Assembly: GCA_023264875.1 (NCBI GenBank)
Contig: JAHFUX010000003.1
Location: forward strand, 19,799-83,798
Length of the DNA stretch: 64,000 bases
Direction: 5' to 3'
Source of the DNA: Nitrosarchaeum sp.
GTDB lineage: Archaea > Thermoproteota > Nitrososphaeria > Nitrososphaerales > Nitrosopumilaceae
Position 1 is the stretch's first letter. The number at the start of each line of letters is the position of its first letter. Shown one piece after another: positions 52,267-59,034 of the stretch. The notes below the pieces were generated by a model. It made no database searches. It was not told the DNA's origin and saw only the letters and a list, made by a program, of their open reading frames with translations. The position numbers and the translations under genes were made by a program.

Positions 52267-52373
52267 AAGAAATTCGGTATTTAACGATAATTTAAAGCTA
52301 AAAGAGATTTTTTGATTCAGAGAAAATTTTATGAAAAATATTGAACCGTTATTAACTAGATTTGGTGATTTTA

Positions 52374-52940
52374 ATGAATAACTTGAAAAATATCAAAGAA
52401 ATTTTAGATTTAGGGACTATTGAAGAAAAAATCAAAATTCTCGAATCTCTTTCTTCTACAGATAATATAGAAATCATACAAAAAATAATTTCAAAATTAG
52501 ATGATGTCGATATTAAAGTAAGAGGAGAAGCATTTAGCTCACTGGTATTAAATGAAAATAAAATTTCAGATTTATTGATAAACAGTTTAGGTTCTCAAAA
52601 TAAAAACATCAGAGGATATGCAGCTTTGGTATTATCAAATAGAAATGACTCTAATGCCATACCCGAAATCATCAAGCTCACATATGATCAAAGTTCCATG
52701 GTAAGAGCATATGCATTAGGAGCATTAGGCCATCTCAAAGCAAAAGAAGCAAAAAAAGTAATTTACAATTGTCTGTTTGATTCGAATTTGGAAGTTAGAA
52801 AGAGTGCACTACAAGCAATTATTGATCTTGGATATTCATTAGCAGAAGATGAAATTAAAGAAATTTCTAAGGAAAAAGATTCCGAACTAGATAGACTACT
52901 TGGTAATGTAAAGAAAGAGAGTGGACCGAAAGGGATTTGA
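52374..52940 (+). CDS. HEAT-repeat protein
   Basis: A protein of about 188 residues built of helical repeats: DIKVRGEAFSSLVL, NKNIRGYAALVLS, SSMVRAYALGALGHL and NLEVRKSALQAIIDLG align as four or more HEAT/PBS-lyase-like units with the same V-R-x-x-A core. Such proteins are scaffolds. ATG at 52374 follows GGTGA; an in-frame GTG is at 52362. The last seven codons and the stop lie inside the antisense tRNA-Ala gene. Confidence 0.78.
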   Translation: MNNLKNIKEILDLGTIEEKIKILESLSSTDNIEIIQKIISKLDDVDIKVRGEAFSSLVLNENKISDLLINSLGSQNKNIRGYAALVLSNRNDSNAIPEIIKLTYDQSSMVRAYALGALGHLKAKEAKKVIYNCLFDSNLEVRKSALQAIIDLGYSLAEDEIKEISKEKDSELDRLLGNVKKESGPKGI

Positions 52941-52995
52941 ACCCTCGATCTGATGCATGCCATGCACCCATCCTACCAGACTAGACGATCGGCCC
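52922..52995 (-). tRNA. tRNA-Ala (GGC)
   Basis: The acceptor GGGCCGA pairs with TCGGTCC with a G-T pair at position 3-70, the Ala identity element. The anticodon arm is GGTGC-ATGGCAT-GCATC, and the T-arm is GAGGG-TTCAAAT-CCCTT. A73; CCA is not encoded. Its 3' end overlaps the convergent HEAT gene by 19 bp. Confidence 0.95.
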
Positions 52996-53118
52996 AATAA
53001 TCAGTAAACTGATCGAATAACGTTTTTCAAATTGGTTATTAACGTTTAGCGGTTAAAGAAAAAAACCAGTATGACTTAGCACAAGATATTTAACCATAAT
53101 TAGGATGGATGTAACGTT

Positions 53119-53964
53119 ATGGTAGTAGATAACAAAGCAACTATCACATATGTTCAGTTACTTAAAGAAGATCTTGTAATTATTAGACTAGTACCAAAAG
53201 ACAGTCCAGTTCCAGAATATCAACCTGGTCAATTTATCACATTAGGATTATCAAATCCTGTAGAAGGTGGAAAAATTGTCAGAAGAGCATATTCAATTGC
53301 ATCACATTCTGAAAATAGAAAATATATCGAGCTTGTAATTAGATGGGTAAGAAAACCACTTCCAGGTAGATTGACCACACAGTTATTCAATGCAAAAGAA
53401 GGTGATGAAATTTTATGGTTAAAACCTACAGGTAGAGCACTTTTGATAAATGAGACACTTCCAAACGGAGAAAAAGACAATAGACGAATTGTTTGTATTG
53501 GTGGAGGAACTGGTCTTGCACCATTTGTAAGTTTTGCACAACACCTACATGATACTGGAGATAAACGAGAGATTATTGTTTTACAGGGCGCAAGTTATGT
53601 TGATGAGCTAAGTTACAAAGAATTACTGACAGAATTGGAAAATGACAGCATTGCAAGAGGAAAAGACCAGTGGAATTTCAAATATAGAGCAGCTATCAGT
53701 AGACCACAAGAATGGTTTAACAGATCTTGGGCAGGTCAGGTTGGAAGAGTTGAAACATTTCTTAGACCAAGAGACAATGGAGTTTCGCCATTAGAAGAAT
53801 TGATTGGTGATGAAATAACTAAAGAAAATACAATATTTTATGTCTGTGGTTGGCAAGGAACAATTGATGGTGTAATGGATTTCTTAAAACCAAAAGGTTT
53901 CGTTACAGAACATGACAAGCGTGCAGATGGAAGCTTTGAAGTAAAGTACGAATCATACGGTTAA
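53119..53964 (+). CDS. ferredoxin-NADP(+) reductase-like flavoprotein, copy 2
   Basis: A 281-residue paralogue of the protein at 41808, alignable over its whole length with very few gaps. RRAYSIASHSEN binds FAD, CIGGGTGLAPFVSF the pyridine nucleotide, and YVCGWQGTIDGV the nicotinamide; the same KYESYG tail ends it. Differences cluster around LSNPVEGGK and LWLKPTGRA near the FAD site. It is preceded by a TATA-like GATATTTAAC near 53088. Confidence 0.9.
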   Translation: MVVDNKATITYVQLLKEDLVIIRLVPKDSPVPEYQPGQFITLGLSNPVEGGKIVRRAYSIASHSENRKYIELVIRWVRKPLPGRLTTQLFNAKEGDEILWLKPTGRALLINETLPNGEKDNRRIVCIGGGTGLAPFVSFAQHLHDTGDKREIIVLQGASYVDELSYKELLTELENDSIARGKDQWNFKYRAAISRPQEWFNRSWAGQVGRVETFLRPRDNGVSPLEELIGDEITKENTIFYVCGWQGTIDGVMDFLKPKGFVTEHDKRADGSFEVKYESYG

Positions 53965-54008
53965 TCAAATTTTTAAAGAAATAAAATCTTCGAATTATTC
54001 TTATTTGT

Positions 54009-54082
54009 GGGGACGTAGGTTAGCTTGGTATACTGCCAGCCTCGGGTGCTGGAGATCATGGGTTCAAGTCCCATCGTCCCCA
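54009..54082 (+). tRNA. tRNA-Pro (CGG)
   Basis: The acceptor GGGGACG pairs with CGTCCCC, the anticodon arm is CCAGC-CTCGGGT-GCTGG (anticodon CGG), and the T-arm is ATGGG-TTCAAGT-CCCAT. A73; CCA is not encoded; no intron. Confidence 0.94.
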
Positions 54083-54133
54083 TATTTTGAGAAAGTCAAT
54101 CATTGAAATATGACATTTTTTTAGTTAGTATAG

Positions 54134-54736
54134 TTGATAACTGCTCTATATCTTGCACATCTAAATCCTGTAACCAATGCACATGTTGAAATAATTAATG
54201 AATTAAAAAAAAATGCAGACAAGGTAAAAGTTATGCCTGTTGTTTTTAAATCAGGAGATAAAGAAATCAACAGCAAAAGTTTTCCATTTAATTTTGAGAT
54301 TAGAAAAAAAATGCTTACATCAATTTTTGGTGATTCTATTTTAGTGACAGATGATTATGCATTTTTTGCTCCATTTAAAAAATACATGCCACCATTATTA
54401 TCACCTAGATCTTGGGAGTTACGAAAACAAATAATCAAAGGAGTACAAGGAGATTTCTTTTCATACACAGGGGATAAAGCAGAAGGATACATGCTCAAAT
54501 TATACAGATTAAAACCCAAAGTAGGACAAAGAAAAACACTATCGGCAGCAGCAGTAAAAGAAAGTCTCTATGATTCAGCATTGGGAAGAGAAACAAATTG
54601 GAAAAATAATGTTCCAGAAAGTGTTGAAAAAATTATTAAAGAAAATTGGGACATAATTAAGAAATTTTCAGATTTAGAAGATAAAACAACTCGAGTTTTG
54701 GGAATGAAATTTCCAAAAGAGGGATGGTCTGAGTAG
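54134..54736 (+). CDS. nucleotidyltransferase-like (cytidylyltransferase fold) protein
   Basis: A 200-residue protein. YLAHLNPVTNAHVEIINEL at the N-terminus looks like the H-x-G-H nucleotide-binding motif of cytidylyl- and adenylyltransferases (here TNAH), followed by a Rossmann-like pattern and a charged C-terminal helix. The substrate could be NMN, pantetheine phosphate or a polyol phosphate; none is supported. The start is TTG at 54134, directly after an in-frame stop, so no longer form exists. Two Pro-Arg-Ser-Trp-Glu residues (LSPRSWELR) in the middle are striking. Confidence 0.65.
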   Translation: MITALYLAHLNPVTNAHVEIINELKKNADKVKVMPVVFKSGDKEINSKSFPFNFEIRKKMLTSIFGDSILVTDDYAFFAPFKKYMPPLLSPRSWELRKQIIKGVQGDFFSYTGDKAEGYMLKLYRLKPKVGQRKTLSAAAVKESLYDSALGRETNWKNNVPESVEKIIKENWDIIKKFSDLEDKTTRVLGMKFPKEGWSE

Positions 54737-54808
54737 AATTAGAAAAGGATTATTTTTAGAAAAATAAAGAGATGAAAAATAAAGATTAGACTAGAAAAAA
54801 TGAAATAA

Positions 54809-54837
54809 GCTTCAAAAGTCTATTTCTTTTTTGAAGC
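54809..54837. terminator. bidirectional hairpin terminator
   Basis: GCTTCAAAA (54809-54817) and TTTTGAAGC (54829-54837) form a perfect 9-bp stem with an 11-nt loop. On the plus strand CCTTTTT follows; on the minus strand T-rich DNA follows. It sits between two convergent frames and overlaps the stop codon of the small minus-strand peptide. Confidence 0.5.
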
Positions 54838-54882
54838 CTTTTTGGTTGTTTTTTTAGCTGCTGCTTTTTTCTTTGCTGCCAT
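54820..54882 (-). CDS. 20-residue Lys/Ala-rich peptide
   Basis: The frame reads MAAKKKAAAKKTTKKASKKK then TAG. It consists almost only of Lys, Ala, Thr and Ser, like the tail of linker histone H1 or bacterial Hc1 proteins, and would be strongly positive and disordered. It begins with a normal ATG and ends inside a hairpin. It is too short for a statistical call, but random DNA rarely gives such a regular Ala/Lys sequence. It may bind nucleic acid. Confidence 0.5.
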   Translation of the reverse strand: MAAKKKAAAKKTTKKASKKK

Positions 54883-55216
54883 AATGGAAACGATGATTTA
54901 CTTAGATTTCTACAGGTGAAATTAAAAAAATTACACAAAATGGGTGATGTTCAGAATACATTTTTAAAAAGAAAAAATGATCACAGATCAAGATCAGAAC
55001 TATATTTTCAGTATTTTTATCTTCAAATCTTTATTGTTTTCAAATTATTGCAATCATTTGATCATATGAAAATTTGAATAAATCAAAAACGTCTTCAAAC
55101 TTTGGTATTTTATCAAATGAAATGATCAGAATCATCTACTAATTCAAGATTTTAGAGAAAATATCAAAGAATAGTTCGCCGAATAGATTAATTACTGATA
55201 TGGTGGAGCTTTTTTT
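54883..55216. other. 334-bp non-coding stretch
   Basis: This A/T-rich gap has no coding frame that I can support. It contains TGATCA-type hexamers more than once (near 54978, 55059 and 55122) and a 7-bp inverted repeat TTCAAAT/ATTTGAA (about 55039-55077). The right end holds GGTGGAG (55201-55207) before the ilvE ATG, a good ribosome binding site, so ilvE has a leader. Otherwise I see nothing. Confidence 0.4.
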
Positions 55217-56134
55217 ATGAGTCTACCTCTTTCAAAATATGTTTGGTTTGATGGGAAATTTGTAACATTAGACAAGGCCAACGTTCCAATAACAACACAT
55301 GCAATTCACTATGGAACATCAGTTTTTGAAGGAATACGGGCATATTGGAATGGAAAAAATCTTTATGTCTTTAGATTAGATGAGCACATTAAGCGATTTA
55401 GAAGATCAGGGCAATTTTATAACATTTCACTTAATTTTTCAGATAAAATCATCAGTAATGCAGTAATTGGAATTTGTAAGAAAAATAAAATAAAAAAATC
55501 GTGCTATATTAGACCTTTTTACTTTATTGGCGATTATGGAATAAATCTACATGTAACAGAAAAGGCACCAACTAATGTTGCAATTTTTACATTTCCATTT
55601 GGTAATTTATTTGATAAAAATGGAATTACTGCGGGTGTTGTATCATGGAGAAAATTCTCAGACATGTCAACACCTCCTCAAGCAAAGATGGGTGGTAATT
55701 ATCTTAATTCAATCATAGCAACACAAGAAGCAAAAAGAAGTGGATTTGATGAAGCAATTTTACTAGATCATAATGGAAATGTCAGTGAAGCACCAGGTGA
55801 AAATATTTTCATTGTAAGAGAAGATCAATTAATTACACCACCATTATCATCTTCAGCCTTAAATGGAATTACACGTGACGCTGTCATAAAAATTGCAAGA
55901 GAACTTGACATAGATGTAACAGAAACTGAAATTGCAAGAAGTGAATTGACTGTATCTGATGAAATTTTTCTTACTGGTACTGCAGCGGAAATTACACCAA
56001 TAATTGCAATGGATGGTAAAAAAATTGGCAATGGCAAGCCTGGAGATATTACTAAAAAAATGATGGATAAATACACAGACATAGTAATGAACAAAAACCA
56101 AGACTACTCTCATTGGTTAACTGCGGTGTATTAG
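55217..56134 (+). CDS. ilvE: branched-chain amino acid aminotransferase
   Basis: A 305-residue fold-type IV PLP enzyme. HAIHYGTSVFEGIRAYW is the N-terminal signature, AKMGGNYLNSIIA carries the PLP-binding Lys, and GFDEAILLDHNGNVSEAPGENIF the substrate and cofactor block. It forms valine, leucine and isoleucine from their oxo acids. GGTGGAG lies 10 bp before the ATG, stronger than most genes here. The next gene starts at the base after its stop. Confidence 0.94.
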   Translation: MSLPLSKYVWFDGKFVTLDKANVPITTHAIHYGTSVFEGIRAYWNGKNLYVFRLDEHIKRFRRSGQFYNISLNFSDKIISNAVIGICKKNKIKKSCYIRPFYFIGDYGINLHVTEKAPTNVAIFTFPFGNLFDKNGITAGVVSWRKFSDMSTPPQAKMGGNYLNSIIATQEAKRSGFDEAILLDHNGNVSEAPGENIFIVREDQLITPPLSSSALNGITRDAVIKIARELDIDVTETEIARSELTVSDEIFLTGTAAEITPIIAMDGKKIGNGKPGDITKKMMDKYTDIVMNKNQDYSHWLTAVY

Positions 56135-57070
56135 ATGAAAATTGTTCAAATCGGTACTGGTGGTTGGGGTAAAAACCACACCAGAATACTATCACAACTG
56201 GGCGTACTCTGTGCAGTTTGCGATGCAGATGCTCAAAGAAGTAAGGAATACGGTGAAAAATATTCAGTCAATCATTACAGTTCATTAGATGATTTGATTA
56301 AATCTGAAAAATTTGATGGAGCTTTTGTTGTAACACCAACTTCAACTCATACAGAGATTGCTATAAAATTGCTAGAGGCAAAAAAACATGTGTTTGTAGA
56401 AAAACCAATGACATACAAATCAGAAGACGGTCAGAAAATTGCAGAGTTGGCAGAAAAAAACAAAGTTATTCTAACATGTGGATATATTGAGCGTTTTAAT
56501 CCTGCAGTAGATATTGTGAAAAAATTTGTCAAAGAAAAAAAATATGGAGAACTGGTAATGCTTGAATTTCATCGAGAAAATAGAATGCCACTTCACATCA
56601 AAGATGTTGGAATAATTTACGATACTTCGGTACACGACATTGATACTGCAAATTGGCTCTTTGATGATATGCCTGTGGTAGTTTTTGCAAGATCAGGTAG
56701 GATAAATCATGAACATGAAGATTTTGCAAGCATAATGTTAGGATACAAAAACGATAAAGTAGCAATTATTTCATCAAATTGGATTACACCAAAGAGAGTT
56801 AGGACATTTACTGCAGTTTGTACTGATGCACTAATCACATCAGATTTTATCTCACAAGAGGTAAAAGTAGAGAGAAAAGAAGAACCTGAAATTATACACA
56901 GTGAAAAACAAGAGCCATTATTATTAGAGATTCAAAGCTTCTTGGGAGCTATAGAAGGAAAAAACAGCATAGTTGTAAAAGCACAACAAGCAGTAAATGT
57001 AACAAAAATTGCAGAAGCTGCACTTTTATCTAGCCAGAAAGGAATTCCAATCTATCTGGATTTAAAATGA
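56135..57070 (+). CDS. Gfo/Idh/MocA family oxidoreductase (WlbA/WbpB-like)
   Basis: A 311-residue NAD(P)-dependent sugar dehydrogenase. MKIVQIGTGGWGKNHTRIL is the Rossmann start, HVFVEKPMTY holds the catalytic Lys of the E-K-P motif, and YDTSVHDIDTANWLF the second catalytic block with its His. Together with the acyltransferase at 57342 it resembles the dehydrogenase/acetyltransferase pair that makes diacetamido-uronic acid sugars. It directly abuts ilvE, with no spacer, and overlaps the next gene by 4 bp. Confidence 0.86.
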   Translation: MKIVQIGTGGWGKNHTRILSQLGVLCAVCDADAQRSKEYGEKYSVNHYSSLDDLIKSEKFDGAFVVTPTSTHTEIAIKLLEAKKHVFVEKPMTYKSEDGQKIAELAEKNKVILTCGYIERFNPAVDIVKKFVKEKKYGELVMLEFHRENRMPLHIKDVGIIYDTSVHDIDTANWLFDDMPVVVFARSGRINHEHEDFASIMLGYKNDKVAIISSNWITPKRVRTFTAVCTDALITSDFISQEVKVERKEEPEIIHSEKQEPLLLEIQSFLGAIEGKNSIVVKAQQAVNVTKIAEAALLSSQKGIPIYLDLK

Positions 57071-57336
57071 ACAAAACAATGATGGATATTTTGGCATGTC
57101 CTATAGACAAGAATCATCCTTTGGAATTATACGAAATTAAAGAGAAAAACAATATTGTTTCAGAAGGAGCATTATTTTGTTCCAAATGCTCTAGATTTTA
57201 TCCAATAATTGAGGAAATACCAATAATGCTGCCAGATGAATTAAGAAACAAGCAACAAGAGATGGAATTTCTTACAAACAACAAGAAAAACTTGCCTGAA
57301 AAAATTATTACTATGGCAAACCCATGGCATTTGTGA
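57067..57336 (+). CDS. Trm112-like small zinc protein
   Basis: An 89-residue protein. MMDILACPIDKNHPLELYEI, CSKCSRFYPIIEEIPIMLP and the C-x-x-C pairs match Trm112/UPF0434 proteins. Archaeal Trm112 activates several methyltransferases that modify tRNA, rRNA and release factor. Here it sits inside a sugar-gene cluster with a 4-bp overlap, so its partner may lie elsewhere. Only three of the usual four Cys are seen (CPID, CSKC). Confidence 0.8.
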   Translation: MNKTMMDILACPIDKNHPLELYEIKEKNNIVSEGALFCSKCSRFYPIIEEIPIMLPDELRNKQQEMEFLTNNKKNLPEKIITMANPWHL

Positions 57337-57341
57337 TATAA

Positions 57342-57818
57342 TTGGTTACTAATTTTATTTCAGAAAAAGCAAAAATTGGTGAAAATGTCAAGATTTGGCA
57401 TTTTTCATATATTGGGGATAATGTAGAAATTGGAAACAACGTAAAGATTGGCTCACTAGTACACATTGATTATGATGTAAAAATTGGAGAGAACACAAAG
57501 ATAGAAGGACAAGCATACATCCCACCACTTTCAAGAATTGGAAAAAATGTATTCATAGGACCTGCTGCTGTACTGACAAACGATCCATATCCAATGTGCG
57601 ATAAAATGATTGGAGTTACAATAAAAGACAATGCAATAATTGGAGCGCGAGCTGTAATTAAAGCAGGAGTAACCATTGGAAAAAATAGTGTTGTTGCAAT
57701 GGGTGCAGTAGTAACAAGAGATGTTCCAGAAGATTCTGTAGTTATGGGATCACCTGCAACAATAAGATACACACGTAAAGAATATGATAAAAAACAAAAA
57801 CAGTGGATTGAAAGTTAG
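57342..57818 (+). CDS. left-handed beta-helix acyltransferase (WbpD-like)
   Basis: A 158-residue hexapeptide-repeat protein. Many [LIV]-G-x-x-x-x turns (AKIGENVKIWHFSYIGDNV and later VTIGKNSVVAMGAVVTRDVP) build the helix. KIWHFSYIG and NDPYP match N-acetyltransferases of amino-sugar uronates. It starts with TTG at 57342, 5 bp after the Trm112-like stop. It probably acetylates a nucleotide-linked amino sugar used in glycan assembly. Confidence 0.86.
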   Translation: MVTNFISEKAKIGENVKIWHFSYIGDNVEIGNNVKIGSLVHIDYDVKIGENTKIEGQAYIPPLSRIGKNVFIGPAAVLTNDPYPMCDKMIGVTIKDNAIIGARAVIKAGVTIGKNSVVAMGAVVTRDVPEDSVVMGSPATIRYTRKEYDKKQKQWIES

Positions 57819-58045
57819 GACTTTATCTCTTTTTTAAATATCCAGTTCTTTAATTTCGATAATACCAAAACCCAAATTACTACTAAAATTATTGCAATAA
57901 CTGCTTTGAGTATTGAAGTCAATAACAAATCAAAATCACCATAACCAGAAATAGAAAAAGGACCCAAAATGGTCACTAGAATTCCTCCTCCAGTAATAAT
58001 CAAAGCCCACATTGCAAACAAAAATCCAAAAAGCCCCATCTTCAA
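57815..58045 (-). CDS. small protein with two membrane helices
   Basis: A 76-residue protein with hydrophobic segments at about 4-29 and 43-63 and a basic end (KNWIFKKEIKS). It overlaps the glycosyltransferase stop (TTGA); the start is TTG at 58045 or ATG at 58039. Being coupled to the GT4 gene, it may help that membrane enzyme; no family recognised. Confidence 0.6.
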   Translation of the reverse strand: MKMGLFGFLFAMWALIITGGGILVTILGPFSISGYGDFDLLLTSILKAVIAIILVVIWVLVLSKLKNWIFKKEIKS

Positions 58046-59034
58046 ATTTGTACCCTCATCATAAATGCAGTAATTATTGCTAGTATTCCTGAAAAAATTG
58101 CTAGCTTGAAAATTGCATATCCGACTTGTTTTTCAGATAATGGCCCAGCTGCAAGGATTAATCTCACTAGTGTTATAGGCGCAGTTTTATCACTAGTTGC
58201 TTGTAGTCTGAAATCTTCAGTATGCTCTACTGGTTTTCCTTTGATTTGTCTGTGCTCTACAATTCGTTTCATGCTTGAGAGAAACAAAAATGAGTTAATT
58301 ATAGCTGGTAAAAGTGCAACAGCTGCAATAATTTCCACATGGCCCACAATTGCAATTGCACCATACATAGCACCCAAAGTCAAAGCACCAGAATCTCCAG
58401 GAAATATCTTACTTGGAATTTTATGGTATTTGTAAAATGCTAATGAAACAAATCCCAATGGTAGACTGATTATTGCCATTTCATAGTTTTGTAAAATAAA
58501 TAATGCAATGCTTAATGAGAAACTTGCAATTATCATAAAACCGCTAGCTACTCCATTTAGTACATCAATAGAGTTAATCGTATTACCAGTAATTGGAATC
58601 ATAAAAATTATCAATCCAAGATAAAGTGCAGGTATTTGGACTGTACCAAATAAAGGAAATGATAAATGAGAATCATATGTGCCAAGTAAAATTATCGGTG
58701 TCGCAGCAATTACTAGTGCAACTGGTTTAAACCATCCACCCATAACTTTTCTGTCATCTACATAGCCAATCACAAATGCAATAAAACTGGTAATCATTAT
58801 TGCAAGAATTTCATTGAGCTGGAAAAATCCATATAAAACAATTTCAGATGCAATAATTCCTGCAATAATTGAAGGACCGCCGGGTCTTACTACCATTACA
58901 TGATCTTTTTTGTTCATGTCTTTGACTGCAAGATTTCTTTTTTGCAGAAATTTGATTAATGGTGGAGTAATTACATATACTGTAAAAAATGCAATGATAC
59001 ATGAAATTATTGCAGGAATTATTAATTCAGCCAA
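58042..59034 (-). CDS. GT4-family UDP-sugar:prenyl-phosphate transferase (MraY/WecA-like)
   Basis: A 330-residue membrane enzyme with about 10 helices that attaches a sugar phosphate to a dolichyl/prenyl phosphate, the first step of N-glycan synthesis. KDMNKKDHVMVVRPGGPSI, the nucleophile-like YVDDRKVMGGW and NSIDVLNGVASG match the family. SKIFPGDSGALTLGAMYGA is the next signature. It lies directly before hel308 in the DNA (1 bp gap to its stop) and downstream of it in transcription. Confidence 0.9.
   Translation of the reverse strand: MAELIIPAIISCIIAFFTVYVITPPLIKFLQKRNLAVKDMNKKDHVMVVRPGGPSIIAGIIASEIVLYGFFQLNEILAIMITSFIAFVIGYVDDRKVMGGWFKPVALVIAATPIILLGTYDSHLSFPLFGTVQIPALYLGLIIFMIPITGNTINSIDVLNGVASGFMIIASFSLSIALFILQNYEMAIISLPLGFVSLAFYKYHKIPSKIFPGDSGALTLGAMYGAIAIVGHVEIIAAVALLPAIINSFLFLSSMKRIVEHRQIKGKPVEHTEDFRLQATSDKTAPITLVRLILAAGPLSEKQVGYAIFKLAIFSGILAIITAFMMRVQI

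Noticed and set aside
54883..55216. Repeated TGATCA hexamers as a possible regulatory array
   Set aside because: The copies are few, irregularly spaced and expected by chance in A/T-rich DNA.
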